Of a DNA stretch of 64,000 nucleotides, positions 25,914 through 33,315 are shown one piece after another. The notes under the pieces are model-generated. The model was not told the DNA's origin. It ran no database searches and saw nothing but the letters and a program-made list of their open reading frames with translations. The DNA comes from Flavobacteriales bacterium ALC-1 (GTDB lineage: Bacteria; Bacteroidota; Bacteroidia; Flavobacteriales; Flavobacteriaceae), in contig ABHI01000002.1 of the NCBI GenBank assembly GCA_000171875.1, forward strand, positions 682,001 through 746,000. Direction: 5' to 3'. Position numbers and translations under genes: made by a program. The number at the start of each line of letters is the position of its first letter. Within the stretch, counting starts at the first letter, position 1.

Positions 25914-26009
25914 GCGCAGTCGAGACTTATTTTGAACCTCTCTTTAAGCTGCGCTTACTATCTTCAATTCAAATATATTTGAATTTCGATAATGCTCGAG
26001 GAGACATTT
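25914..26009. repeat. Palindrome-rich repeat region between kynU and kmo (copy B)
   Basis: The 112-base gap holds a near-perfect inverted repeat GTCTAGTCGAGCGCAGTCGAGAC (25914-25936), AACCTCTC (25936-25943), AAGCTGCGCTT (25947-25957), a perfect 20-bp palindrome AATTCAAATATATTTGAATT (25966-25985), and CTCGAGGAGACATTT (25995-26009), which runs into the kynU stop. The outer pieces match the ends of the element at 19160-19190. It could be a nested or expanded form of that repeat, or form RNA hairpins within the operon transcript. Confidence 0.6.
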
Positions 26010-27282
26010 AGTTATTGTTCAGTATATTTTTCATCTTTTCAACCATTTGATACACATCTTCAAATGAATTATAAAGAGGAACAGGTGCACATCTAATCAC
26101 GTCTGGTTCTCTCCAATCGCTAATTACACCAGCTTCAGTCAATTTATCGTGTAATTTTTTATCAGCATTTAAAACTTGAATAGATAATTGACAACCACGT
26201 TCATTAGGATTTTCTGGAGTTATAATTCTTATGACATCTTCACCAAGTTCTTTTAATAGAAACTCAAAGTAACCTGTGAGCTTCTTGGATTTTGCTAAAA
26301 GCTTATCCATACCTACGTTGTTAAACATATCTAATGAGGCTTTAATTGCTGCCATAGATAGAATAGGAGGATTACTTAATTGCCAACCTTCTGCGCCTGG
26401 CAACACATCAAACTCATGACGCATATTAAAACGTGTTTGTTTATTATGACTCCACCAACCTGTAAATCGGTTTAAGCTTTTATCATAGGCGTGACGCTCA
26501 TGTACAAAACAACCAGATAAACTTCCTGGTCCTGAATTTAAATATTTATACGTGCACCAAACTGCAAAATCAGCTCCTGAGTTGTGTAAGTCTAAGTTGA
26601 CGTTACCTGCTCCATGAGCACAATCAAAACCTACCATACAGCCATAACTGTGACCAAGTTTTGTAATACGTTTAAAGTCGAAGAATTGACCCGTGTAGTA
26701 GTTAACACCTCCAATCATGACTAAAGCAATTTCATTACCATGCGCCTTTAGAATAGTTTCTAAATCTTTGTAGTTTAATAATTCTTCACCGTCTCTTGGT
26801 GTCCATAGAATTAAACCTTCCTTATCATCATAACCATGATGGCGTAATTGAGATTCTACAGCATATTTATCTGAAGGAAAAGCATCACTTTCTATAAGTA
26901 TTTTATAACGTTCTTTTGTTGGCTTATAAAATGAAGCCATCATAAAATGAAGATTCGCAGTTAGCGAATTCATTGTCACGACTTCAATTGGTTTTGCGCC
27001 AACTAACTTAGCCGAACTTTCGGTTAGAAATTCGTGATAAGGTAGCCAAGGGTTTTTAGCTTCAGTATGACCTTCTACACCAAGATTTGCCCAGTCTTCA
27101 AGTTCTTGATTAATATAATCTTTAGTTGACTTTGGTTGTAACCCTAGAGAATTACCGCAGAGATAAATTAATTCATTTCCGTATTTGTCTTTTGGAATGT
27201 GAAATTGTTGTCTGTAGCTAGATAATTCGTCTAAAACATCTTGTTGTTTAGCGTAATCTAGACCGTGTTTGTAGTCGGACAC
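26008..27282 (-). CDS. kynU: Kynureninase
   Basis: Kynureninase is a PLP enzyme that cleaves 3-hydroxykynurenine or kynurenine to 3-hydroxyanthranilate or anthranilate plus alanine. The 424-residue protein has the family blocks YLCGNSLGLQPKST, FDCAHGAGNV and the PLP-lysine segment WCTYKYLNSGPGS, with the WWSHNKQTRFNM region that contacts substrate. The start is GTG at 27282 (GTG TCC GAC). A -7 box TATTTTTG lies 25 bases upstream, making this the promoter-proximal gene of the kynurenine cluster. The last codons overlap the repeat element by a few bases. Confidence 0.95.
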   Translation of the reverse strand: MSDYKHGLDYAKQQDVLDELSSYRQQFHIPKDKYGNELIYLCGNSLGLQPKSTKDYINQELEDWANLGVEGHTEAKNPWLPYHEFLTESSAKLVGAKPIEVVTMNSLTANLHFMMASFYKPTKERYKILIESDAFPSDKYAVESQLRHHGYDDKEGLILWTPRDGEELLNYKDLETILKAHGNEIALVMIGGVNYYTGQFFDFKRITKLGHSYGCMVGFDCAHGAGNVNLDLHNSGADFAVWCTYKYLNSGPGSLSGCFVHERHAYDKSLNRFTGWWSHNKQTRFNMRHEFDVLPGAEGWQLSNPPILSMAAIKASLDMFNNVGMDKLLAKSKKLTGYFEFLLKELGEDVIRIITPENPNERGCQLSIQVLNADKKLHDKLTEAGVISDWREPDVIRCAPVPLYNSFEDVYQMVEKMKNILNNN

Positions 27283-27307
27283 TATGCGTTGATTTTTCGG
27301 TTGCTAA

Positions 27308-27315
27308 CAAAAATA
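27308..27315 (-). promoter_or_regulatory. -7 box TATTTTTG for the kynU cluster
   Basis: Exact TAnnTTTG match on the minus strand, 25 bases upstream of the kynU GTG. It shares the 109-base intergenic gap with the divergent promoter at 27358-27365, so a regulator could act on both. Confidence 0.55.
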
Positions 27316-27357
27316 AGGATTTAAAACGTAGGATTAAAGGTGTTTTTTAAGACATAA

Positions 27358-27365
27358 TAATTTTG
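27358..27365 (+). promoter_or_regulatory. -7 box TAATTTTG for the Fe-S protein gene
   Basis: Exact TAnnTTTG match on the plus strand, 26 bases before the ATG at 27392. A weaker match, TATCTTTA, lies a few bases further down. Confidence 0.5.
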
Positions 27366-27391
27366 ACTATCTTTAATGAAATAACAAAATT

Positions 27392-27811
27392 ATGGGTAAG
27401 GCAAAAGAGTATTCAAACGGTGAAGTAACCATAGTTTGGGAAGCGGAAAAGTGTATTCATTCTGCAATATGTGTTAAGAATTCACCCAAAGTATTTCAGC
27501 CCAAAGACAGACCTTGGGTTAAAATTGATGCGGCTTCTACGAATGAAATTGTAGGTACGGTTAAAAAATGTCCTTCTGGCGCTTTAAGTTATTATATGAA
27601 TAATGAAGATGACCATACTTCTGAATCCTTAGAAACTAAAGTTGAAGTATTAGAAAATGGACCACTATTAGTTTATGGAACTATAAAAGTAACCGACAAA
27701 GATGGTAATGAAGAAACTAAAAATAGAACGACTGCATTTTGTCGTTGTGGAGCCTCACAAAATAAACCGTATTGCGATGGTGCTCATGTAAAAGTAGATT
27801 TTAGAGGATAA
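27392..27811 (+). CDS. Fer4_19 / CDGSH iron-sulfur fusion protein
   Basis: The 139-residue protein joins two small Fe-S modules. Residues about 5-70 are a divergent mono-cluster [4Fe-4S] domain (Fer4_19) with CIHSAICV and KKCPSGALSYY. Residues about 110-137 hold the CDGSH motif CRCGASQNKPYCDGAH, whose three Cys and one His bind a [2Fe-2S] cluster. Such proteins are thought to serve in electron transfer or cluster handling, with no proven partner here. It is divergent from kynU. The adjacent monooxygenase/dioxygenase pathway makes a redox role there tempting but unproven. A long hairpin follows the gene. Confidence 0.92.
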   Translation: MGKAKEYSNGEVTIVWEAEKCIHSAICVKNSPKVFQPKDRPWVKIDAASTNEIVGTVKKCPSGALSYYMNNEDDHTSESLETKVEVLENGPLLVYGTIKVTDKDGNEETKNRTTAFCRCGASQNKPYCDGAHVKVDFRG

Positions 27812-27815
27812 AGAT

Positions 27816-27847
27816 AAAGCACTTTAACTCGTAAGTTAAAGTGCTTT
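27816..27847. terminator. Long hairpin after the Fe-S protein gene
   Basis: The perfect 14-bp stem AAAGCACTTTAACT / AGTTAAAGTGCTTT has loop CGTA. No strong T-run follows, so termination may be inefficient, but this is the only candidate between the convergent genes. A second inverted repeat, AATGTAAG / CTTACATT (27875-27882 and 27916-27923), follows in the same gap. Confidence 0.6.
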
Positions 27848-27950
27848 GATATATATAGGCGCCATAAGGCGGAAAATGTAAGCTATACGTTTTAAGTCGA
27901 AACTATGACGTGAAACTTACATTATAGAATGCAAAAGTAATGCCATAAAT

Positions 27951-28634
27951 TTAGTCTTGCAAAGTAATATTTACATCCGCAAAATTTAAATTCCAGTTGC
28001 CATTGTCTTTTTTGTGGTCTATGGCAATTTTAATTCCGTTAAAATCTTGGTAGTTTTCAAAGGTTGTTGTTAATGATGGTTCTTTTGAGTTCCCTTTTCT
28101 AAATACCCATTCTTTAATTAAATAATTGTCATCATAATAGATATCGTATGCATCACCAGGAGTATAACCTCCTTCATTACTATACAAAATCGTAATCATA
28201 TCTAATTGTTGCTTACTAATAGGTGCTTCAGCTTTTTTAGATTCTGAAACCGTTGCAGATGAATCCCATACCAATTGAAAAGGTACTAAAAGCCAATATT
28301 TATCATTAATAAAGCCTCTGTCTGTACCAATGTGAGTACTATCCATTTTGCTCCTAGTGTATTCTATTGATCCAGTATGATTTTCTAAAATTACTATATC
28401 TTCTTTTGGTTTCCATATCCAAGACCTTCCTTTTCCTTTTATAGTATCTCTATCGACTTTAAAAGTAAACTTTACTTCTTCAACATTATTCCAGTTTTCA
28501 AAACCATGTGCGTTGGCTATTTTTTCGGCAATAGTTAATTCTTTTGTCTCTTCCGTAACGGGTGTTTCTGATTTCTCTGATTTACACGCTGAAACTAGTA
28601 ATAGACAAATCAAACCTAGATATAATGATTTCAT
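27951..28634 (-). CDS. Hypothetical lipoprotein, possibly DUF6503-like
   Basis: A 227-residue lipoprotein with lipobox LVSAC (Cys at about 17). The mature part is beta-rich with many Trp and Tyr: IANAHGFENWNNVEEVKFTF, GKGRSWIWKPKEDIVIL, KYWLLVPFQLVWDSS. This pattern is like LolA-type or DUF6503-type outer membrane lipoproteins of Bacteroidota, but I am not sure of the family. The gene stands alone, divergent from a methyltransferase gene. The function is unknown. Confidence 0.8.
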   Translation of the reverse strand: MKSLYLGLICLLLVSACKSEKSETPVTEETKELTIAEKIANAHGFENWNNVEEVKFTFKVDRDTIKGKGRSWIWKPKEDIVILENHTGSIEYTRSKMDSTHIGTDRGFINDKYWLLVPFQLVWDSSATVSESKKAEAPISKQQLDMITILYSNEGGYTPGDAYDIYYDDNYLIKEWVFRKGNSKEPSLTTTFENYQDFNGIKIAIDHKKDNGNWNLNFADVNITLQD

Positions 28635-28763
28635 GTGTAAGTATTTATTGTTTTAATTGTCACATGGAACATCCTTATTGTCATTTTTTTATTTGATTAA
28701 ATATAAGACAAGGATGTTTCATATTAAAAAGTTGTTTTAAATTACACGCAAAATTAACCAACA

Positions 28764-29564
28764 ATGGAAGAGAATACGAATTATTTTGAAGTTAATAAAG
28801 CAACTTGGAACCAAAAAGTAGGCGTTCATGCAGAAAGTGAGATGTATAAAATGGAAGCTTTTAAAGCAGGTGAAACATCTTTAATGCCATATGAATTAAA
28901 TGCTTTGGGAGATGTAAAAGGGAAGTCGTTACTGCACTTACAATGTCACTTTGGACAAGATACTTTAAGTTGGAGTAGGTTAGGAGCTAAAGCTGTTGGT
29001 GTAGACTTGAGTGATGAAGGTGTAAAATTAGCTCAACAGTTAAATAAGGAGTTAAATCTAGATGCTGAGTTTGTGTGCTGTAATGTATTAGATACATCTA
29101 AGCATATTTCTGAAACGTTTGATATTGTTTTTACCAGTTACGGAACTATAGGTTGGTTACCAGATTTAAAGCCTTGGGCAAAAATGATTGCAGAACGTCT
29201 AAAAGTTGGTGGTACATTTTATATCGTAGAGTTTCATCCTATTATTTGGATGTTTGATTATGTCGAAGGTGAATCTAAAATGAGGTATCATTATAATAGA
29301 AAGGAAGCAATTTATGAAGAATATGAAGGGACTTATGCGAACCAAGTTTCAAAAATGGTGACTAAGGAGTATGGCTGGAATCATGGACTTGCTGAAGTCG
29401 TTAATTCACTAATTGAGGCAGGATTACAAATAGACTATCTTAATGAGTATGATGAGAGTCCATATGATGTATTTCCTGATTTAGTAAAGCTTGATAGCGG
29501 AATGTATAAGATGAAAGATCAGCTCTTTCCAATGTTGTTTGATATTAAAGCGACTAAGAAGTAA
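28764..29564 (+). CDS. Class I SAM-dependent methyltransferase
   Basis: The 266-residue protein carries a full SAM-binding core: SLLHLQCHFGQDTLSWSRLG (motif I with C for the first Gly), AVGVDLSDEGVKLA, FDIVFTSYGTIGWL and ERLKVGGTFYIVEFHP. The substrate is unknown; this subgroup is common in Bacteroidota and resembles small-molecule methyltransferases. It stands alone with a divergent lipoprotein gene upstream and a shared terminator with msrA downstream. Confidence 0.9.
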   Translation: MEENTNYFEVNKATWNQKVGVHAESEMYKMEAFKAGETSLMPYELNALGDVKGKSLLHLQCHFGQDTLSWSRLGAKAVGVDLSDEGVKLAQQLNKELNLDAEFVCCNVLDTSKHISETFDIVFTSYGTIGWLPDLKPWAKMIAERLKVGGTFYIVEFHPIIWMFDYVEGESKMRYHYNRKEAIYEEYEGTYANQVSKMVTKEYGWNHGLAEVVNSLIEAGLQIDYLNEYDESPYDVFPDLVKLDSGMYKMKDQLFPMLFDIKATKK

Positions 29565-29565
29565 T

Positions 29566-29598
29566 AAAAAAGCCTAAAACTTAGTTTTAGACTTTTTT
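29566..29598. terminator. Bidirectional terminator
   Basis: The hairpin AAGCCTAAAAC / GTTTTAGACTT (one mismatch) has A- and T-runs on either side, between the convergent methyltransferase and msrA genes. Confidence 0.75.
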
Positions 29599-29600
29599 AT

Positions 29601-30263
29601 TTAATGCTTTTCTTCGTCTTTTAATAACTCTGGAAATTTCGCTTTAAATCGATTTAATCTCGGAATCGAGACAGCTCTTATATAACTCTGATTAGGATTA
29701 CGTTTTTCAAAATCTTGATGGTACGCTTCACCTATATAAAACTTTTGAAAAGGATATACCTCCGCGGCTATTGTAGCACCTAATTCTTTAGCTAATTTAG
29801 CTTTCTTTTCTTCAATAATTTTCTTCTGGTCGTCATCTTGGTAAAAAATAATAGACCTGTATTGAGAACCTTTGTCAGGGCCTTGACCATTAACTTGTGT
29901 TGGGTTTTGAGAACCAAAGTATACATCGACAAGTGTTGAAAAACTAACTACCTTAGGGTCGTAAATAATCTCTACGGCTTCCGCATGACCTGTAGTGCCT
30001 GTATTACTCTTTTTGTAGTTAATATCTGTTGTATGTCCTCCAGAATATCCACTAATAGATTCTTCAACACCTTTAACACTCTCAAAAACTGCTTCTACAC
30101 ACCAAAAACATCCACTTGCAAAATACGCTCTTGCTTTACCATCTTGTAACGGCACAACCACTGGTTCTGCATCAATAATGGCTTGTTGTTTGTCACCAAC
30201 TTGGGCTTGGTTATGACAGCTAAAAAATAAGCTAATGCTTAAAATGTAAAGTAATTTTTTCAT
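29601..30263 (-). CDS. msrA: Peptide-methionine (S)-S-oxide reductase, exported lipoprotein form
   Basis: MsrA repairs oxidised methionine (S-sulfoxide). The 220-residue product has the catalytic motif GCFWC with Cys52 as nucleophile, followed by GVEESISGYSGG, GTTGHAEAVEI and the GSQYRSIIFY block. An N-terminal signal with FFSC (Cys16) marks it as a lipoprotein, so it probably protects envelope proteins. No MsrB domain is fused. It ends at a bidirectional terminator. Confidence 0.95.
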   Translation of the reverse strand: MKKLLYILSISLFFSCHNQAQVGDKQQAIIDAEPVVVPLQDGKARAYFASGCFWCVEAVFESVKGVEESISGYSGGHTTDINYKKSNTGTTGHAEAVEIIYDPKVVSFSTLVDVYFGSQNPTQVNGQGPDKGSQYRSIIFYQDDDQKKIIEEKKAKLAKELGATIAAEVYPFQKFYIGEAYHQDFEKRNPNQSYIRAVSIPRLNRFKAKFPELLKDEEKH

Positions 30264-30343
30264 GATGATATTTTTTCTTTTTCTAATAGACGTATAAAAT
30301 TACGATTCCTTAAAGCGAATTGCTTTAAAATTTTATTAAATAA

Positions 30344-30373
30344 AAAAGCCCTTGCAATTTGCAAGGGCTTTTA
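30344..30373 (-). terminator. Rho-independent terminator
   Basis: The stem AAAAGCCCTTGCAA / TTGCAAGGGCTTTT is followed on the minus strand by a T-run. It ends the NIF3/zinc-ribbon-like operon just after the stop at 30391. Confidence 0.85.
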
Positions 30374-30390
30374 AATATGTGTTAGAATAA

Positions 30391-31176
30391 TTATTTGCTC
30401 AATTTAGCAAATAACTTATTCATTTTTGTTTTTTCTTCTTCAGCTAAAGTAGCATCTACCAAGATACGTCCACTGTGCTCATCAGTTATTACTTTTTTAC
30501 GAGACGCAATTTCTACTTGTACTTGAGGTGGAATTGTAAAGAATGAACCTCCAGAAGCTCCACGTTCTATAGCAACAACAGCTAAACCATTTTTAACATT
30601 GTTTCTAATTCTTTTATAGGCTTTAACTAAGCGCTCGTCAATTTTCTTCTGAAATTTTTCAGATTCATTGTTAAGTGCTTCTTCCTCTTTTTCAGTTTCT
30701 TTTAAGATTTCATTAAGTTCACCTTTTTTATGCTTAAGGTGAGCTTGACGATCTTTTAAACGGTCTTTAGTTTCAGAAATAACTTCTTTTTTCTGCTCTA
30801 TTTGTACCTTAAATTCTTTGATATGCTTTTCAGCTAATTGAATTTCTAGTTCTTGAAATTCAACTTCTTTAGTCAATGAGTTGTATTCTCTGTTATTTCT
30901 AACATTTTTTTGTTGCTCACTGTATTTTTTGATTAAAGCTTTTGCTTCTTCGATTAAATTCTTTTTTCCTTTAATCTCATCATCAATGATAGCAAGGCTA
31001 TCATTTAGCTTTTCCATTCTAGTGTTAAGTCCTTCAACTTCGTCTTCTAAATCTCTAACTTCTAAAGGAAGCTCACCTCTGACATTTCTTATCTCATCTA
31101 CTCTAGAGTCAATTAATTGTAAATCATATAGTGCTCTTAATCGCTCTTCAACAGAAACTTCAGCTTTTTTTGCCAT
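30391..31176 (-). CDS. Coiled-coil protein of the C4-zinc-ribbon (CdsZ/DUF164) family, zinc site lost
   Basis: The 261-residue protein is almost wholly helical from about 40 to 185, a long coiled coil rich in Glu and Lys. The C-terminus is recognisable as the zf-RING_7/C4-type zinc ribbon of this family (IPPQVQVEI, SGRILVD). However, the four cysteines that bind zinc in other members are replaced: Ser-Gly-Gly-Ser (SGGS before FFTIPPQ) and Asp-Glu-His-Ser (DEHSGRIL). It follows the NIF3 gene by two bases, the usual pairing for this family. The biochemical role is not established in general; it may scaffold RNA or protein. Confidence 0.88.
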   Translation of the reverse strand: MAKKAEVSVEERLRALYDLQLIDSRVDEIRNVRGELPLEVRDLEDEVEGLNTRMEKLNDSLAIIDDEIKGKKNLIEEAKALIKKYSEQQKNVRNNREYNSLTKEVEFQELEIQLAEKHIKEFKVQIEQKKEVISETKDRLKDRQAHLKHKKGELNEILKETEKEEEALNNESEKFQKKIDERLVKAYKRIRNNVKNGLAVVAIERGASGGSFFTIPPQVQVEIASRKKVITDEHSGRILVDATLAEEEKTKMNKLFAKLSK

Positions 31177-31178
31177 AA

Positions 31179-32273
31179 TTATAAATACTTTACCGGATTT
31201 GTATTTGTCTTTGATAAAATGATTGCAAAATTAGTAATTTTTTTTGAGAGATAGTCTACTAAAAACGATTTTGTGAATTGTTCGCTTTCATAATGCCCAA
31301 TATCAGCTAAGATAATAGTGTTTTCTGCACTAAAAAAGTCGTGATATTTAAGGTCTGCAGTCACTAAAATATCTGCACCAGCTGATTTTGCAGCATTAAT
31401 AGCAAAACTGCCTGATCCACCTAAAACAGCAACTTTTTTTATGGGCTTATCTAATAATGAAGAATGTCTTATAGATTCAGTATTCATTTTGTTTTTAATA
31501 TGCAGTAAACAATCTTTAGGATTCATCTCATTTTCGAATTCTCCAATCATTCCCATACCTATATGTTGGTTGGTGTTTTCTATAGTTGAAACTTCGTATG
31601 CAACTTCTTCATAAGGATGCGATTCAAAAAGTGTTTTTAATACTTTAGATTCTAAGTGTTTTTTAAATGTTACTGAAATAGCTGTTTCATTTTCGATATG
31701 TAGTTCACCTTTTTGTCCAATAGTTGGGTTGGAATCTTCATTTCCGAGGTAAGTGCCTTCGCCATCAACATTAAAACTACAAGATTCATAATTTCCTAAC
31801 ATTCCTGCTCCTGCGTTAAAAAGTGCTTGTCTTAATTCTTCTGCATTGGTCTTTGGAACATAAGTTTGTAATTTTTTAATCGTACCAGATTGTGGAATTA
31901 AAATGCTTTTATTTTTCAATCCTAATTGATCACAAATAATAGAATTGACACCTTCAATAGCATTGTCTAAAGCTGTGTGGATTGAGAAAATTGCGATATT
32001 GTTTTGAATTGCTTTAATGACTACACGCTCTACATACGTTTTGCCTGTCAATTTTTTTAAGCCTTTAAAAATAATAGGATGAAAACTCACAATAAGATTA
32101 CAGTTATTGTCTATAGCTTCATCAACAACAGCTTCAAGTGTATCTAATGTTACTAGGATACCAGAAACGGATTGATTTTTGTTGCCAACTAAAAGACCAA
32201 CATTATCAAAATCTTCAGCATAAGCCAAAGGAGCAAGGCTGTGTAGGTGATTTATAACATCTTGTATTATCAT
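31179..32273 (-). CDS. NIF3-family dinuclear metal protein
   Basis: The 364-residue protein is a long-form NIF3/YbgI-like protein with the family's metal-binding motifs: SFHPIIFKGLKKLTGKT near residue 65-81 and ADIGHYESEQF near the C-terminus. The middle (about 120-240) is the inserted PII-like domain of the long bacterial forms. These hexameric proteins bind two metals; GTP cyclohydrolase-like activity has been proposed for some members but the general function is unsettled. The gene starts 17 bases after a good -7 box and is coupled to the zinc-ribbon-like gene. It is divergent from lpxK. Confidence 0.93.
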   Translation of the reverse strand: MIIQDVINHLHSLAPLAYAEDFDNVGLLVGNKNQSVSGILVTLDTLEAVVDEAIDNNCNLIVSFHPIIFKGLKKLTGKTYVERVVIKAIQNNIAIFSIHTALDNAIEGVNSIICDQLGLKNKSILIPQSGTIKKLQTYVPKTNAEELRQALFNAGAGMLGNYESCSFNVDGEGTYLGNEDSNPTIGQKGELHIENETAISVTFKKHLESKVLKTLFESHPYEEVAYEVSTIENTNQHIGMGMIGEFENEMNPKDCLLHIKNKMNTESIRHSSLLDKPIKKVAVLGGSGSFAINAAKSAGADILVTADLKYHDFFSAENTIILADIGHYESEQFTKSFLVDYLSKKITNFAIILSKTNTNPVKYL

Positions 32274-32289
32274 AAGTGCTTATTTGTTT

Positions 32290-32297
32290 CAAAAATA
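32290..32297 (-). promoter_or_regulatory. -7 box TATTTTTG for the NIF3 operon
   Basis: Exact TAnnTTTG match on the minus strand, 16 bases upstream of the ATG at 32273, in the 34-base gap shared with lpxK. Confidence 0.55.
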
Positions 32298-32307
32298 ATA
32301 TATTTTA

Positions 32308-33315
32308 GTGCTCGTGAAGTTTATTAGAATCATATTATTTCCTATTGTACCCATTTATTATTTGGTGACATGGCTACGCAATTGGCTATATGATAAAGGT
32401 ATTAAAACTTCTCAGTCTTATGATTTTCCTGTTATTTGTGTTGGAAATTTGAGTACAGGGGGTACTGGTAAAACACCAATGATTGAGTATTTAATTCGAC
32501 TCTTAAAAGATAAAAAGCAACTTGCTACATTAAGCAGAGGTTATAAACGAAAAACTGAGGGTTTTGTTTTGGCTGATGCTAATGCAAATACAGACTCAAT
32601 AGGAGATGAGCCTTTACAGTTTTATAATAAGTTTAAAAATGAGATTAAAGTTACTGTAGATTCTAATCGGCAAAATGGTATTGAGAACCTTAGAAGTTTA
32701 AGTTCTATGCCAGAAGTTATTTTATTGGACGATGCCTATCAGCATAGAAAAGTAAAGGCGGGTTTTAATATACTATTGACAGCTTATAATAATCTGTATT
32801 ATAGAGATATAGTTTTGCCAACTGGAAATTTACGCGAACCTCGCTCAGGATCTAAACGTGCGGATATCATTGTTGTTACAAAGTGTAGAAAAGATATTTC
32901 GGAAGTCGAAAAACAAAAAATCACTTCAGGATTAAAGCTGAAAAGCCATCAAAAAGTATGCTTTAGTTATATTGATTATGCTGATAAAGTTGCATCTGCA
33001 AATAATTCTTTAAGATTAGAAACACTTCCAAAGTTCACCTTAGTTACAGGAATAGCAAATGCAAAACCACTAGTTGATTTTTTAGCTGAAAAAGGACTAC
33101 AATTCGATCACTTAGAGTTTAGCGATCACTACGATTTTAAAGCTTCAGATATTGAAACTTTAAAGCCTAAACCGCTAATATTAACTACTGAGAAAGATTA
33201 TATGCGTTTATCAAATGATAGAAGTCTAAAGGATAATCTGTATTATATACCAATTGAAATAAAAATAGACAAACCAGAGCTATTTAATACTGCAGTAAAG
33301 TCTTTTGTTAGCTAA
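32308..33315 (+). CDS. lpxK: Tetraacyldisaccharide 4'-kinase
   Basis: LpxK phosphorylates the lipid A disaccharide precursor at the 4' position at the inner membrane. The 335-residue protein has a hydrophobic N-terminal helix (FIRIILFPIVPIYYLVTWLRN), the Walker A motif GGTGKT at 51-56, SRGYKRK, and ILLDDAYQHRKVKAG, which is the Walker B-like catalytic Asp/His region. The start is uncertain: GTG at 32308 or the GTG two codons later (32314), which gives MKFIRII and fits the family better. No other lipid A gene is nearby. The 3' end overlaps the convergent histidine kinase gene by eight bases. Confidence 0.92.
   Translation: MLVKFIRIILFPIVPIYYLVTWLRNWLYDKGIKTSQSYDFPVICVGNLSTGGTGKTPMIEYLIRLLKDKKQLATLSRGYKRKTEGFVLADANANTDSIGDEPLQFYNKFKNEIKVTVDSNRQNGIENLRSLSSMPEVILLDDAYQHRKVKAGFNILLTAYNNLYYRDIVLPTGNLREPRSGSKRADIIVVTKCRKDISEVEKQKITSGLKLKSHQKVCFSYIDYADKVASANNSLRLETLPKFTLVTGIANAKPLVDFLAEKGLQFDHLEFSDHYDFKASDIETLKPKPLILTTEKDYMRLSNDRSLKDNLYYIPIEIKIDKPELFNTAVKSFVS

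Noticed and set aside
13370-27282. The kynurenine genes as a de novo NAD route
   Set aside because: No quinolinate phosphoribosyltransferase is visible, and ACMSD, ALDH and the deaminase mark the catabolic branch.
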